DNA of 26,956 nt from Candidatus Hermodarchaeota archaeon (GCA_016840185.1 JAEOSV010000203.1:1-26956); one strand, 5' to 3'. Shown: positions 16,262-23,963, numbered from the stretch's first letter. Notes: generated from the sequence alone by a model not told the origin. Translations and numbers: made by a program.

Positions 16262-18326
16262 GAAGACCAAACCATTGATTATTGGCTTTGATATTCTCCC
16301 AAAAAACTCTCCATCGGCACGAGATTCACCACGATACGCCATTGCCATTTCAGAAGGAGAGATTGTTGAGACAAGGGACTCTGTTAGACGAACTAGCTTG
16401 TTGAAACTCGTCCGTCAGATGAAACCCGAAATTCTTGCGACTGACAATTTATTCGAGCTAGCCTCCACTGAGAAGGACGTTATAGATTTTCTTTCAAAGG
16501 TTCCTTCAAAAACTCGAATCCTTCAGGTTACCGGCTCGCCAATACATGGTATGATGTCAATTACAAAGTTGGCTCGAAGACATGGGCTGCGAATAAATCG
16601 ACATCCAACCCCAGTTGAAACTGCAATAATAATTACACAACTAGCAGCCTTAGGTGCTGGCACTGAAATCTCGGCACTAGCACGGGAAACTCGGATAATA
16701 ATATCAAGAGCCCGTAATGTTGGTCCTGGTGGTTTTTCCCAAGCTAGATTCCAAAGACGTATGCATGGGGCTATTCAACAGGTTGCTCGAAGCATCATTG
16801 AAAAAATCACAAAGGCTCAAATGGATTACGATCAATACGAGACACGAACATCCTATGGCTGGTCCCGTTGTCTTCTTCATGTTTATGATTCATTTGATAA
16901 TGTTAGTAAAATTGTGCAGCCAGAAGTAAATCGGATTGCAGGTGTTGCGGTCCGTACTACGCCAGTTAAGCAGCGCACAATTTTGTATCTTCAGGCAAAG
17001 GATAAGAAAGACCAATTAGGTCCCCGTCGATTACTCGTTGTTGGGGTTGATGCCGGCACAACTGTCGGTATTGCAATTTCTGATATTTCAGGTCGTGTTA
17101 TTGCTATTCATAGTGGACGGAGCTTGTCTAGGGGAGATGTAATTCGATATCTTGTTGAGTATGGAAAACCAGTGCTGATTGCGTCTGATGTAGCTCCAGC
17201 TCCTAGTTTTATTGAAAAGCTTAGTACAACACTTCAAAGTCCAGTCTTCGAACCTGAAAAATTATTGTCGGTGGCTGAAAAACGAGAATTGGCAAAATCC
17301 ATTATTTTGGATTCTGGAATCCAACCTCGAAATGCTCATCAAAGGGATGCCTTAGCCGCGATTGCAAACGTTTTCCAGGGATACGGTCGAAGGTTAGATC
17401 TTCTTCAAAGCCGACTTGACAAAAGCGAGCAGCAACACAACACTTCACAGGCAGTAACTATTGTATTACAGGGTGGTTCTATTCATGATGCGCTCGATAA
17501 ATCGGTTATTTCCGAAAGACCATCAAGAAGTGAATCCCAACCCATCGAACCACCCAAACCAGTGGAAAAAGTTCCTACGTCTAAAGAACTTCAGAAATAT
17601 GTTAGTCAATTAAAACGTCAAGTTGAATCTCTTCAGCGTCAGCTGGATTTCGAAAAAAACAAGCTACTCCAAAGCCAGGATGAGCTAAAACAGTTGAAGA
17701 AAGAGTACCGTCAAACCAACCGTCAACTGAATCGAGTTTTAAACTTTGAAGAACGGGAACAACGGCGAGATGAGCTAGTTCGACAAAAAAATGCAGAAAT
17801 TTCCCGATTACAGAAGACCATTAAAAAAACGAACGAGAAACTTGATTCAGCAGAGAGATTGATTTCCAACCTTAAACTAATGAGACAATTAGAGAATCGT
17901 GGGGAAGTCCAACCTATTCCTGTGCTTCCAATTTTTTCCAAAGATGAAATTCGAAGATTAGAATTACGGTACTCTAAGAAAAAAGGAAAAATCATACTTA
18001 TTCAAGATCCAAGTGGTGGAGGTAGTTCAACAGCTGATTTGCTTATAAAATTCGGTGTCCAAGTTGTCATCACAAGGGGGAAAATGTCCCATTTAGCGTT
18101 GGACCAATTTTCTTCTGCTCACATTCCCGTCATAGAAGCCAAGAAACTTCGGATAACAATGGTTGATGAATTTGCTGTCGTCAATATTACAGAGTTAGAA
18201 AAAGAAATTGAAAAGTGGCAAGAAAGCCACAAGATAACAGAGAGAGAAGACGCCGCGGAGGCTTTAGAACGTCTTATTGAAGAGTATCGCCAAGAAAGGC
18301 GGAATGAAAAATCAGAACGAAAATAG
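16254..18326 (+). CDS. DUF460 protein with RNase H/RuvC-like fold and coiled coil
   Basis: A 690-residue archaeal DUF460 (COG2433-type) protein. The N-terminal part starts LIIGFDILPKNSP and includes a second acidic-residue strand GVDAGTTVGIAISDISGR (about 270-287), the pattern of RuvC/YqgF RNase H folds. A region rich in K, Q, E and L at about 445-550 (KYVSQLKRQVESLQRQLDFE) is a long coiled coil. The C-terminal domain contains LIQDPSGGGSSTADLLI and VVITRGKMSHLA. The family is predicted to be a nuclease, without firm experimental proof. ATG at 16254 with GGGAAG upstream overlaps the rio2 stop in ATGACTGA, so the two genes form an operon; a role in RNA or ribosome processing is therefore suggested. 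Confidence 0.88.
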   Translation: MTEKTKPLIIGFDILPKNSPSARDSPRYAIAISEGEIVETRDSVRRTSLLKLVRQMKPEILATDNLFELASTEKDVIDFLSKVPSKTRILQVTGSPIHGMMSITKLARRHGLRINRHPTPVETAIIITQLAALGAGTEISALARETRIIISRARNVGPGGFSQARFQRRMHGAIQQVARSIIEKITKAQMDYDQYETRTSYGWSRCLLHVYDSFDNVSKIVQPEVNRIAGVAVRTTPVKQRTILYLQAKDKKDQLGPRRLLVVGVDAGTTVGIAISDISGRVIAIHSGRSLSRGDVIRYLVEYGKPVLIASDVAPAPSFIEKLSTTLQSPVFEPEKLLSVAEKRELAKSIILDSGIQPRNAHQRDALAAIANVFQGYGRRLDLLQSRLDKSEQQHNTSQAVTIVLQGGSIHDALDKSVISERPSRSESQPIEPPKPVEKVPTSKELQKYVSQLKRQVESLQRQLDFEKNKLLQSQDELKQLKKEYRQTNRQLNRVLNFEEREQRRDELVRQKNAEISRLQKTIKKTNEKLDSAERLISNLKLMRQLENRGEVQPIPVLPIFSKDEIRRLELRYSKKKGKIILIQDPSGGGSSTADLLIKFGVQVVITRGKMSHLALDQFSSAHIPVIEAKKLRITMVDEFAVVNITELEKEIEKWQESHKITEREDAAEALERLIEEYRQERRNEKSERK

Positions 18327-18358
18327 CGCCCTTTTGAAGTGAGAAGGTTCTTACGGAA

Positions 18359-18610
18359 CTATTCCTTATTTTCCCAAATTATCTGCGTAAGATCAGGCTT
18401 GATATAGAGAATATTATTTCCTCGGATGAAAACCTCGCCAAATTTCGCGGTTGGATTTCCATCCATTAATTCCTCTGCCCCTTCAAGAACGAGATTCATG
18501 TACATATCAATCTCTTTGAGACGGCCTCGATATTCCTTTCCGTCCTTGAGTTTAATTAGAACTAAATTATTTGTAGCCTTTTGAAGGATTTTGATAGGGT
18601 GGTTCTCCAC
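18359..18610 (-). CDS. Sm-like archaeal protein (LSm)
   Basis: An 83-residue Sm-fold protein. The Sm1 motif is NNLVLIKLKDGKEYRGRLKEIDMYMNLVLEGAEEL and the Sm2 motif is GEVFIRGNNILYI, with the RGNN RNA-contact element. Archaeal LSm proteins form heptameric rings that bind U-rich RNA. The track frame opens with a TTG at 18619 directly abutting GAGG; the GTG at 18610 has GAGGT eight bases upstream and the normal family N terminus, so it is preferred. It follows the methyltransferase gene, with 91 bases that hold a 14-base direct repeat. Confidence 0.93.
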   Translation of the reverse strand: MENHPIKILQKATNNLVLIKLKDGKEYRGRLKEIDMYMNLVLEGAEELMDGNPTAKFGEVFIRGNNILYIKPDLTQIIWENKE

Positions 18611-18634
18611 GGTTTTCAACCTCGAGAGTATTTC

Positions 18635-18691
18635 AGCTAATTGTTGAATGCCACTTAAAGCTAACGGTCAGATAGATAGCTAATTGTTGAA
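18635..18691. repeat. 14-base direct repeat upstream of the LSm gene
   Basis: AGCTAATTGTTGAA occurs at 18635-18648 and again, without mismatch, at 18678-18691, start to start 43 bases. Both copies lie between the methyltransferase stop and the LSm start. The spacing is close to four helical turns, so a paired regulator-binding site is possible; a recent local duplication is the alternative. Confidence 0.6.
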
Positions 18692-18701
18692 AAACCATCT
18701 C

Positions 18702-19235
18702 TTACAAAAGTTGCATAATTATCCCATCGTCCTCATTAGCAAGATTTTCAAAACTTGCAATAACTTTGAATTCTTCCTTAAAATTAGATAAAAGATCATG
18801 AAACGGGAGAATTCTTGAAAGGCTAGTCACGGCTAGAATCCCTTTAGTTTGAAGAACACGGGAGAGTTCGCCTAACCCTTGTTGAATATCTGATATGTTT
18901 TGAATCATTGTAATACTAAGTATTGTGGGGATACAACTCTCGCGAAAAGGTAAGGCTTCTACAAATGCGCAAATTAAAGATAACACAGAAGGTCTGCGGC
19001 TTAATTGCCTAACTTGTTCATTGGCAACACGTAACATTTCAATCGCGCCGTCAACACCAACAATCGTAGAAAAACTCGCCAGAGAGGGCAATCCAATTCC
19101 AGTTCCTATTCCCACATCTACAATAGGTTCCACATGTAGATATGGTGAAATCGCTTGGTATTTGGTTCTTTGAATTTGACGGTATCGCCGATGATATGCT
19201 GGCGCTGTCTCATCGTACAATTGAACTTTTCGCAC
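18702..19235 (-). CDS. Class I SAM-dependent methyltransferase
   Basis: The core has SAM-binding motif I IVDVGIGTGIGLPSL, the acidic end of strand 2 in IVGVDGAIEMLRVANE, and a later GELSRVLQTKGILAVTSL block, typical of Methyltransf_11-type enzymes. The preceding VQLYDETAPAYHRRYRQIQRTKYQ is the usual family lead-in. The open frame reaches 19379 but its first third overlaps nucS on the other strand and looks unlike protein, so the start is placed at the GTG at 19235; a TTG at 19220 is nearly as good, and neither has a strong ribosome site. The substrate is unknown. It is divergent from nucS and upstream of LSm. Confidence 0.8.
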   Translation of the reverse strand: MRKVQLYDETAPAYHRRYRQIQRTKYQAISPYLHVEPIVDVGIGTGIGLPSLASFSTIVGVDGAIEMLRVANEQVRQLSRRPSVLSLICAFVEALPFRESCIPTILSITMIQNISDIQQGLGELSRVLQTKGILAVTSLSRILPFHDLLSNFKEEFKVIASFENLANEDDGIIMQLL

Positions 19236-19274
19236 AAATTCTATCTTCGAGTGAATACTTATTAGAATTATGGG

Positions 19275-20111
19275 ATGATTTCGACAAGAAAGACTTTGCC
19301 AGACCCCCAGTTTTCTGTTAATGCGAAAATATGGTTCATCCATTCTCCTTCCCTTGCACAAGCCTGCACTTTGCTTCAAGATGCCCTATCCCAAAAACGA
19401 CTGATTCAAATCGTAGGCAATTGCTTTGTCGAATATCAAGGGCGTGCACGGTCAGTTCTCACTGAAGGAGAACGACTCATTCTCATAAAACGAGATGGTA
19501 CGATTCTTGTTCATAAAGAGGTGGGGGTCGAACCTATTAATTGGCAGCCTCCAGGGGCAACAATCAAAGTTTCAGTTGAGGCTGATGTGCTCTACCTCTT
19601 TGCAAATCGGGCAAAACCCCGTGAAACGGTTCGTATTGAATTTTCCGACATCACGATGCTAAGCGCTAGTCTCATAGAGGATCCTGGTGAGTTCAGTATG
19701 TACCTAACTGAGGACGAAATGCAAAAAGTTCTCAGCACCCATCCAGAACTAATAGAACCCGGTCTCCGAACCATTCGTCGAGAACGTCAGGTGGAGCCAG
19801 GGTTCATTGACATATTTGCTCGTGATAGTGAAGGTCGTTTGGTAATTGTTGAAGTCAAACGGCGTCGGGCAGATAGCGAGGCAGTGCATCAACTACACAG
19901 TTATATTAAGAGTTTCAAGGCTGACGAATCAACAAAACTCCGGGGGATACTTGTTGCACCCAGTCTTACTAAAGGCACCCATGCACTCCTAGAACAACTT
20001 GGTTTAGAATATAGGAAAATTGAGCCACAGCAATGTGCGATTTATCTTCATCAAACTAGTTCGCGAAAATTAACTGATTTTTTATCAGATTCAAAAAAAT
20101 CTCAACACTAA
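19275..20111 (+). CDS. nucS: Endonuclease NucS (EndoMS)
   Basis: A 278-residue NucS/EndoMS. The N-terminal DNA-binding domain has VEYQGRARSVLTEGERLILIKRDGTILVHKEVGVEPINWQPPG, closely matching characterised archaeal NucS. The PD-(D/E)XK nuclease site is in GFIDIFARDSEGRLVIVEVKRRRA, with the catalytic D in FID and E-x-K in EVK, followed by the helix AVHQLHSYI. The enzyme cuts both strands at mismatched base pairs, and may also act on flaps or branched DNA. It usually interacts with PCNA, often through a C-terminal motif; none is obvious here. ATG start at 19275. The gene converges on the small GTPase with a shared CTAA stop overlap. Confidence 0.93.
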   Translation: MISTRKTLPDPQFSVNAKIWFIHSPSLAQACTLLQDALSQKRLIQIVGNCFVEYQGRARSVLTEGERLILIKRDGTILVHKEVGVEPINWQPPGATIKVSVEADVLYLFANRAKPRETVRIEFSDITMLSASLIEDPGEFSMYLTEDEMQKVLSTHPELIEPGLRTIRRERQVEPGFIDIFARDSEGRLVIVEVKRRRADSEAVHQLHSYIKSFKADESTKLRGILVAPSLTKGTHALLEQLGLEYRKIEPQQCAIYLHQTSSRKLTDFLSDSKKSQH

Positions 20112-20623
20112 TTAATGCAAGACCATGCGATTTGTCGAAATGCGTCTGTGACGCCTTGCCCCTCTTTTGCGCTGGTCTCAAAATAACCCCACCCCAACTG
20201 TTTTGCGTAGGCCATGCCCTCCTCAGTCGTGGTTTGGCGCTGGTCCACCAGATCTACTTTATTTGCAAGTAACACTGTTGGCACAGTACCGGTTACTGTT
20301 GAAACTTCAGTATACCACCCGGGAACTGCGTCAAAGGTCTGACGACGGGTCACATCAAATACTAAAATCACTCCCGCTGCTCCACGATAAAACACGGGAC
20401 GAACCGAACTAAAGTGTGGTTGACCTGCAAGGTCCCATAACTGCAATCGAACTAAGGTGTCGCCAAAGTCCAATTCCTTCACTGCAAAAGATGTACCCAC
20501 TGTCATAATATAAGATTCTCGAAAGTGCCCTTCGGTATAGCGAATTATGAGACTGGTTTTGCCTACGGCGCCGTCTCCGACAACACAGACTTTAAGGACA
20601 TATTGACGTTGCTGAACACTCAT
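20108..20623 (-). CDS. Rab-like small GTPase
   Basis: A 171-residue Ras-superfamily GTPase with all G motifs: G1 GDGAVGKTS (16-24), G2 threonine T41 in IMTVG, G3 WDLAGQ (63-68) with the catalytic glutamine, G4 NKVD (121-124) and G5 TSAK (150-153). The segment FYRGAAGVILVFDVT matches the YYRGA motif that marks Rab proteins rather than Ras or Arf. The protein ends in WSCIN right after the last helix: there is no hypervariable tail and no CaaX or double-cysteine prenylation signal, as is common for Asgard Rab-like proteins. ATG start with AGGAG nine bases upstream. It is divergent from ileS. Membrane trafficking is the eukaryotic role; the archaeal role is unknown. Confidence 0.92.
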   Translation of the reverse strand: MSVQQRQYVLKVCVVGDGAVGKTSLIIRYTEGHFRESYIMTVGTSFAVKELDFGDTLVRLQLWDLAGQPHFSSVRPVFYRGAAGVILVFDVTRRQTFDAVPGWYTEVSTVTGTVPTVLLANKVDLVDQRQTTTEEGMAYAKQLGWGYFETSAKEGQGVTDAFRQIAWSCIN

Positions 20624-20733
20624 GTAGCCTTGCTCCTAGCGAGCGCTGGGTTTGTCTGACTTACGTTTGTGAGCATATATTGGTTTCGTTCATGATGGGC
20701 TTTGGGGCATAGGTAATTAATTTCGCCCAATGA

Positions 20734-20740
20734 TTTTTAT
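20734..20740 (+). promoter_or_regulatory. TATA-like element of ileS
   Basis: TTTTTAT stands about 39 bases before the ATG at 20776. A start site some 26 bases downstream would lie near 20763 and give a leader of about 12 bases that includes a TAGGA ribosome site. The call is by position and composition only. Confidence 0.35.
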
Positions 20741-20775
20741 GCAGTTGAAGGTTGTTAGGGGCACGCTAGGAACTA

Positions 20776-23766
20776 ATGGAGCATATGGTTACAATGTCCG
20801 TTTCAGAGCTTCCAAAGAAATTTGACCTGCCTTCTCTTGAAGAGGAGATGTTACAGTTCTGGCAGAAACATCACGTTTATGCTCAAGTCACTGAATTGCT
20901 GCGAGAACGCCCTGTTTTTCATTTTTTGGATGGCCCGCCCTATACTACGGGAGCGATCCATTTGGGAACAGCCTGGAACAAAATCATGAAGGATTTAGTT
21001 TTACGTTTTCGACGGATGCAAGGTTTTCGAGTAATCGATACACCTGGGTTCGATATGCACGGACTGCCCATTGAGGTCCATGTTGAAAAGGAACTTGGAA
21101 TCAAGTCGAAACGCGATATCGAATCAACGATTGGTGTTGACAAATTTATTCAACGTTGCCAAGAGTTCGCCCTCTCTAATTTGGAACGGATGACTGAACA
21201 ATTTCAACGATTAGGTGTATGGATGGCTTGGGATCGTCCCTATCGTACGATTGATAACCCCTACATTGAAGGCACATGGTATTTGATGAAACGTGCTCAT
21301 GAACGCGGATTTCTGTATCGCGGCTTGCGTTCGATTGATTGCTGTGTACGCTGCGAAACTGCCTTAGCAAAACGTGAACACGAATATCGTACAATTGAAG
21401 ATTATTCCATTTGGGTAAAGTTTCCAGTTATTGGAAAATCAAAAGAATTCATCGTCATTTGGACTACAACTCCTTGGACTTTACCTGCAAATATGGCGGT
21501 GATGGTAAATCCAGAATTCGAATATGTTCGAGTTCGGGTTGATGACGAAATTTGGCTTCTTGCAAAAGGTTTGGCTAATATCATTCTCCAGGCATTGTTA
21601 AACAAACAATATGAAGTCGTAGAAGAGATCAAAGGGTCAGAGCTCATTGGTCTTCGATATGAACATCCTCTTGTTGACGAGATTCCCTGTCAAGCAAAAT
21701 TCCACAAAGAATCGAAAAAAGTTCATTCTGTAATTCTAAGCGAAGAGTATGTTACATTGGAACAAGGAACAGGAATTGTACATACCGCACCTGGACATGG
21801 TCCACAAGACTTTGAGGTAGGTGAAAGAGAAGGCATTCCAATCTTCTGCCCTGTTACATTTTCTGGAACATTCTCTGAAGATGGTGGAAAATATGCTGGG
21901 ATGAAGGTCCAAAAAGCCAGCGAAGTTGTACTCGAGGATTTACGAAAGAAAGATTTACTCGTTCATCAAGATACCATCGAACACGAATATGCCCACTGTT
22001 GGCGATGTAATAGTCCATTAATCTATCTTGCCACTGATCAATGGTTCTTACGCGTTAGCGATCTTAGAAACGATATTATCAAGAAGAACGAGGATATCCG
22101 GTGGGTACCCGATTGGGCAGGTCATACTTGGTTCCGAAACTGGATTCAAAATCTTCGCGACTGGTGTATATCACGTCAACGGTACTGGGGAGCCCCTCTA
22201 CCCATCTGGACCTGTGACAAATGTGACCACATGGAAGTAATCGGTAGTTTAGCAGAACTAACTGAAAAATGCGGTAAAGACATTGAGAACCTTCATAGAC
22301 CTTGGATTGATGAAGCAATCTGGGACTGTGCGAAATGTAAGGGCACAATGTTGAGAGTTCGAGATGTTCTTGATGTATGGTTAGACAGCGGTGTTGCTCC
22401 ATGGGCAACACGATGGGCAACATTTGGAACTAAAGATTTTGATAATTGGGATATTGCTGAGTTTGTTATTGAAGGTAAGGATCAGATTAGCAGTTGGTTT
22501 AACACACTCTTTAACTCAACCATGCTGGTTGCCGATCGAGAACCGTATAGGAATGTGTACATGCACGGGTTTACGACTGATGAACAAGGTCGACCCATGT
22601 CCAAATCTAAGGGCGTTGGAGTACTTCCAGAGGAGATAGTTGATAAGGTTGGGGCTGAGACACTCCGTATTTATAGTATCAAAAGCACTGGCCCTGGCGA
22701 AGATATGCACTTTCTCTGGAAAGACATTGAGGACACAAGGCGGGTCCTTTCGATTTTATGGAACGTATACGTTTTTGCCACAACATTCATGAAAGCCGCG
22801 AATTATGAGCCAAATTCACACAAATTAAAACCAAGCACACTCCAACATGAGGATCGATGGATTCTTTCCCAATTGAATTTGCTTATTAAACAAGTCACCG
22901 AACGAATGGAAAAATATGAACTCCCATATGTTCCCCGTTTAATGGAAGATTTTATCGTTAGAGATTTGAGTCGATGGTATATCAAACTCGTCCGACCCCG
23001 AACATGGGTGAGCTCTCAGGATGAAACAAAAACTCAGGCGTTTACAACACTTTATCATGTGTTACGTACACTCCTCGCAGTTTTAGCCCCCGTTTTACCA
23101 TTTCAAACAGAAAAAATGTATCAGGCACTAATTCGTTCAGCTGAACCAGACGCCCCAATAAGCGTACACATGCTTCCATGGCCTTCCGTAAATGAAAAGC
23201 TGATAGATCCCACCTTGAGCCAAGAAATGGAATGGGTGTCTGAAATAGTTGAAACAGTACAATACGTTCGGCAAGAATTGGGAATAAAACTTCGATGGCC
23301 CTGCCAAAGATTAGTTATCGTCCCTTCGAAGAAAGAATTCCAATTGGATCATTTTAGTGATGTTGTCGCAAGTCAAACTAATGTAAAAAACGTTGAGATT
23401 CTCAAAAAAGTCAAGGGTGAATCGCTACAAGAAAAGGAACTGCCATTTGCGAAAATATACCTTGACATTTCAGAAACTCCTGAACTTCGCGCAGAACGTT
23501 TAGCACGGGATCTAATTCGGCAAATTCAATCTACACGGAAGAAAGCGGGTCTCCATGTTACCCAGCACATCAAATTACATGTGGCGAGTGAATCTCCGGA
23601 TCAAAGAGAGGCAATTAAGAATACAAGTGAGACAATAACGTCTAAAGTCGGAGCTTCAGCTTTAGATATTAGTGAAACACTGCCGAGTATTAAAGGAGCG
23701 GCAAAAGGGAAACTAACATTCGCTGAAAATGAAATCCAATTCGCATTTCTCGTGCAAGATGAATAG
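20776..23766 (+). CDS. ileS: Isoleucyl-tRNA synthetase
   Basis: A 996-residue class I synthetase of the archaeal-eukaryotic IleRS type. The HIGH-equivalent is HLGT at 62-65 within GAIHLGTAWNK, the KMSKS-equivalent is MSKSK at about 608-612, and the DGPPYTTG strand precedes the first. The CP1 editing domain has WTTTPWTLPANMAVMVNPEFEY. Two CxxC-like pairs (CCVRC; CDKC, CAKC) in the CP regions suggest zinc sites. The helical anticodon-binding domain follows to about residue 830, then a C-terminal domain. The ATG start has TAGGA four bases upstream. Downstream by 47 bases is a tRNA gene read here as tRNA-Ile(UAU), the likely substrate. Confidence 0.97.
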   Translation: MEHMVTMSVSELPKKFDLPSLEEEMLQFWQKHHVYAQVTELLRERPVFHFLDGPPYTTGAIHLGTAWNKIMKDLVLRFRRMQGFRVIDTPGFDMHGLPIEVHVEKELGIKSKRDIESTIGVDKFIQRCQEFALSNLERMTEQFQRLGVWMAWDRPYRTIDNPYIEGTWYLMKRAHERGFLYRGLRSIDCCVRCETALAKREHEYRTIEDYSIWVKFPVIGKSKEFIVIWTTTPWTLPANMAVMVNPEFEYVRVRVDDEIWLLAKGLANIILQALLNKQYEVVEEIKGSELIGLRYEHPLVDEIPCQAKFHKESKKVHSVILSEEYVTLEQGTGIVHTAPGHGPQDFEVGEREGIPIFCPVTFSGTFSEDGGKYAGMKVQKASEVVLEDLRKKDLLVHQDTIEHEYAHCWRCNSPLIYLATDQWFLRVSDLRNDIIKKNEDIRWVPDWAGHTWFRNWIQNLRDWCISRQRYWGAPLPIWTCDKCDHMEVIGSLAELTEKCGKDIENLHRPWIDEAIWDCAKCKGTMLRVRDVLDVWLDSGVAPWATRWATFGTKDFDNWDIAEFVIEGKDQISSWFNTLFNSTMLVADREPYRNVYMHGFTTDEQGRPMSKSKGVGVLPEEIVDKVGAETLRIYSIKSTGPGEDMHFLWKDIEDTRRVLSILWNVYVFATTFMKAANYEPNSHKLKPSTLQHEDRWILSQLNLLIKQVTERMEKYELPYVPRLMEDFIVRDLSRWYIKLVRPRTWVSSQDETKTQAFTTLYHVLRTLLAVLAPVLPFQTEKMYQALIRSAEPDAPISVHMLPWPSVNEKLIDPTLSQEMEWVSEIVETVQYVRQELGIKLRWPCQRLVIVPSKKEFQLDHFSDVVASQTNVKNVEILKKVKGESLQEKELPFAKIYLDISETPELRAERLARDLIRQIQSTRKKAGLHVTQHIKLHVASESPDQREAIKNTSETITSKVGASALDISETLPSIKGAAKGKLTFAENEIQFAFLVQDE

Positions 23767-23843
23767 GTGTGCCAACACATTTAAGCCACAGTAAAATATC
23801 ACAGATTTCATAAGGGCACGTGGCTTAGCCTGATGGAGCGCCG

Positions 23844-23874
23844 AACTCCTGTGCATTTTGCACAGGGTGTGTAT
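23844..23874 (+). other. tRNA intron 1, after position 29 (31 bases)
   Basis: Exon bases 23838-23841 (GCGC) pair with intron bases 23869-23872 (GTGT; two are G-U). Bulges of three are 23842-23844 and 23873-23875, with cuts after their second base. The inner helix is very stable: 23845-23846 with 23867-23868, then eight pairs 23848-23855 with 23859-23866 around a three-base loop. The outer helix is weak, as in the relaxed HBh' motif of non-canonical archaeal introns. Confidence 0.7.
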
Positions 23875-23882
23875 GCCTTATA

Positions 23883-23920
23883 TGGTGTCGCTCCGAACAT
23901 TCGTTTGCGAAGCCTAGGTA
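23883..23920 (+). other. tRNA intron 2, canonical position 37/38 (38 bases)
   Basis: A textbook bulge-helix-bulge can be drawn. The four-pair central helix joins exon 23877-23880 (CTTA) to intron 23915-23918 (TAGG). The bulges are 23881-23883 and 23919-23921, each cut after the second base. The outer helix is the anticodon stem, and the inner helix pairs 23884-23886 with 23912-23914 and 23888-23891 with 23907-23910, with one G-A mismatch between. Confidence 0.8.
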
Positions 23921-23963
23921 AGCCGGAGGTCGCGGGTTTGAATCCCGCCGTGCCCACCATTTA

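Larger units (their letters stand above)
23814..23959 (+). tRNA. tRNA-Ile (anticodon UAU) with two introns and encoded CCA
   Basis: Acceptor arms GGGCACG (23814-23820) and CGTGCCC (23949-23955) pair fully; A73 and CCA follow at 23956-23959. The D arm is 23823-23839, the T arm GCGGG-TTTGAAT-CCCGC is 23932-23948, with variable loop 23927-23931. Exons are 23814-23843, 23875-23882 and 23921-23959. Joined, they give a perfect anticodon stem CCGGC/GCCGG and a seven-base loop CTTATAA, so the anticodon is UAU, reading AUA. No contiguous or single-intron reading gave a paired stem. G19 is replaced by A (23833) and C56 by T (23939), keeping the tertiary pair. The gene follows ileS by 47 bases, and herA ends four bases beyond on the other strand. 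A TTTAA box near 23780 could drive separate transcription. Confidence 0.85.

Noticed and set aside
19236..19379. N-terminal extension of the methyltransferase frame
   Set aside because: It overlaps nucS on the opposite strand, and the residues before the VQLYDETAPAYHRRY segment do not look like a methyltransferase lead-in.
22079..22423. 114-codon minus-strand frame within ileS
   Set aside because: It lies inside the catalytic region of the synthetase; its composition reflects the complement of that gene.
23841..23926. Reading the tRNA as Arg (anticodon CCT or GCG) with other splice points
   Set aside because: CCT appears in register after CCGAACT, and GCG sits in a loop-like TTGCGAA, but neither gives a fully paired anticodon stem with the fixed 3' strand GCCGG, and no bulge-helix-bulge supports the required cuts. 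The UAU solution satisfies stem, loop and both splice motifs.
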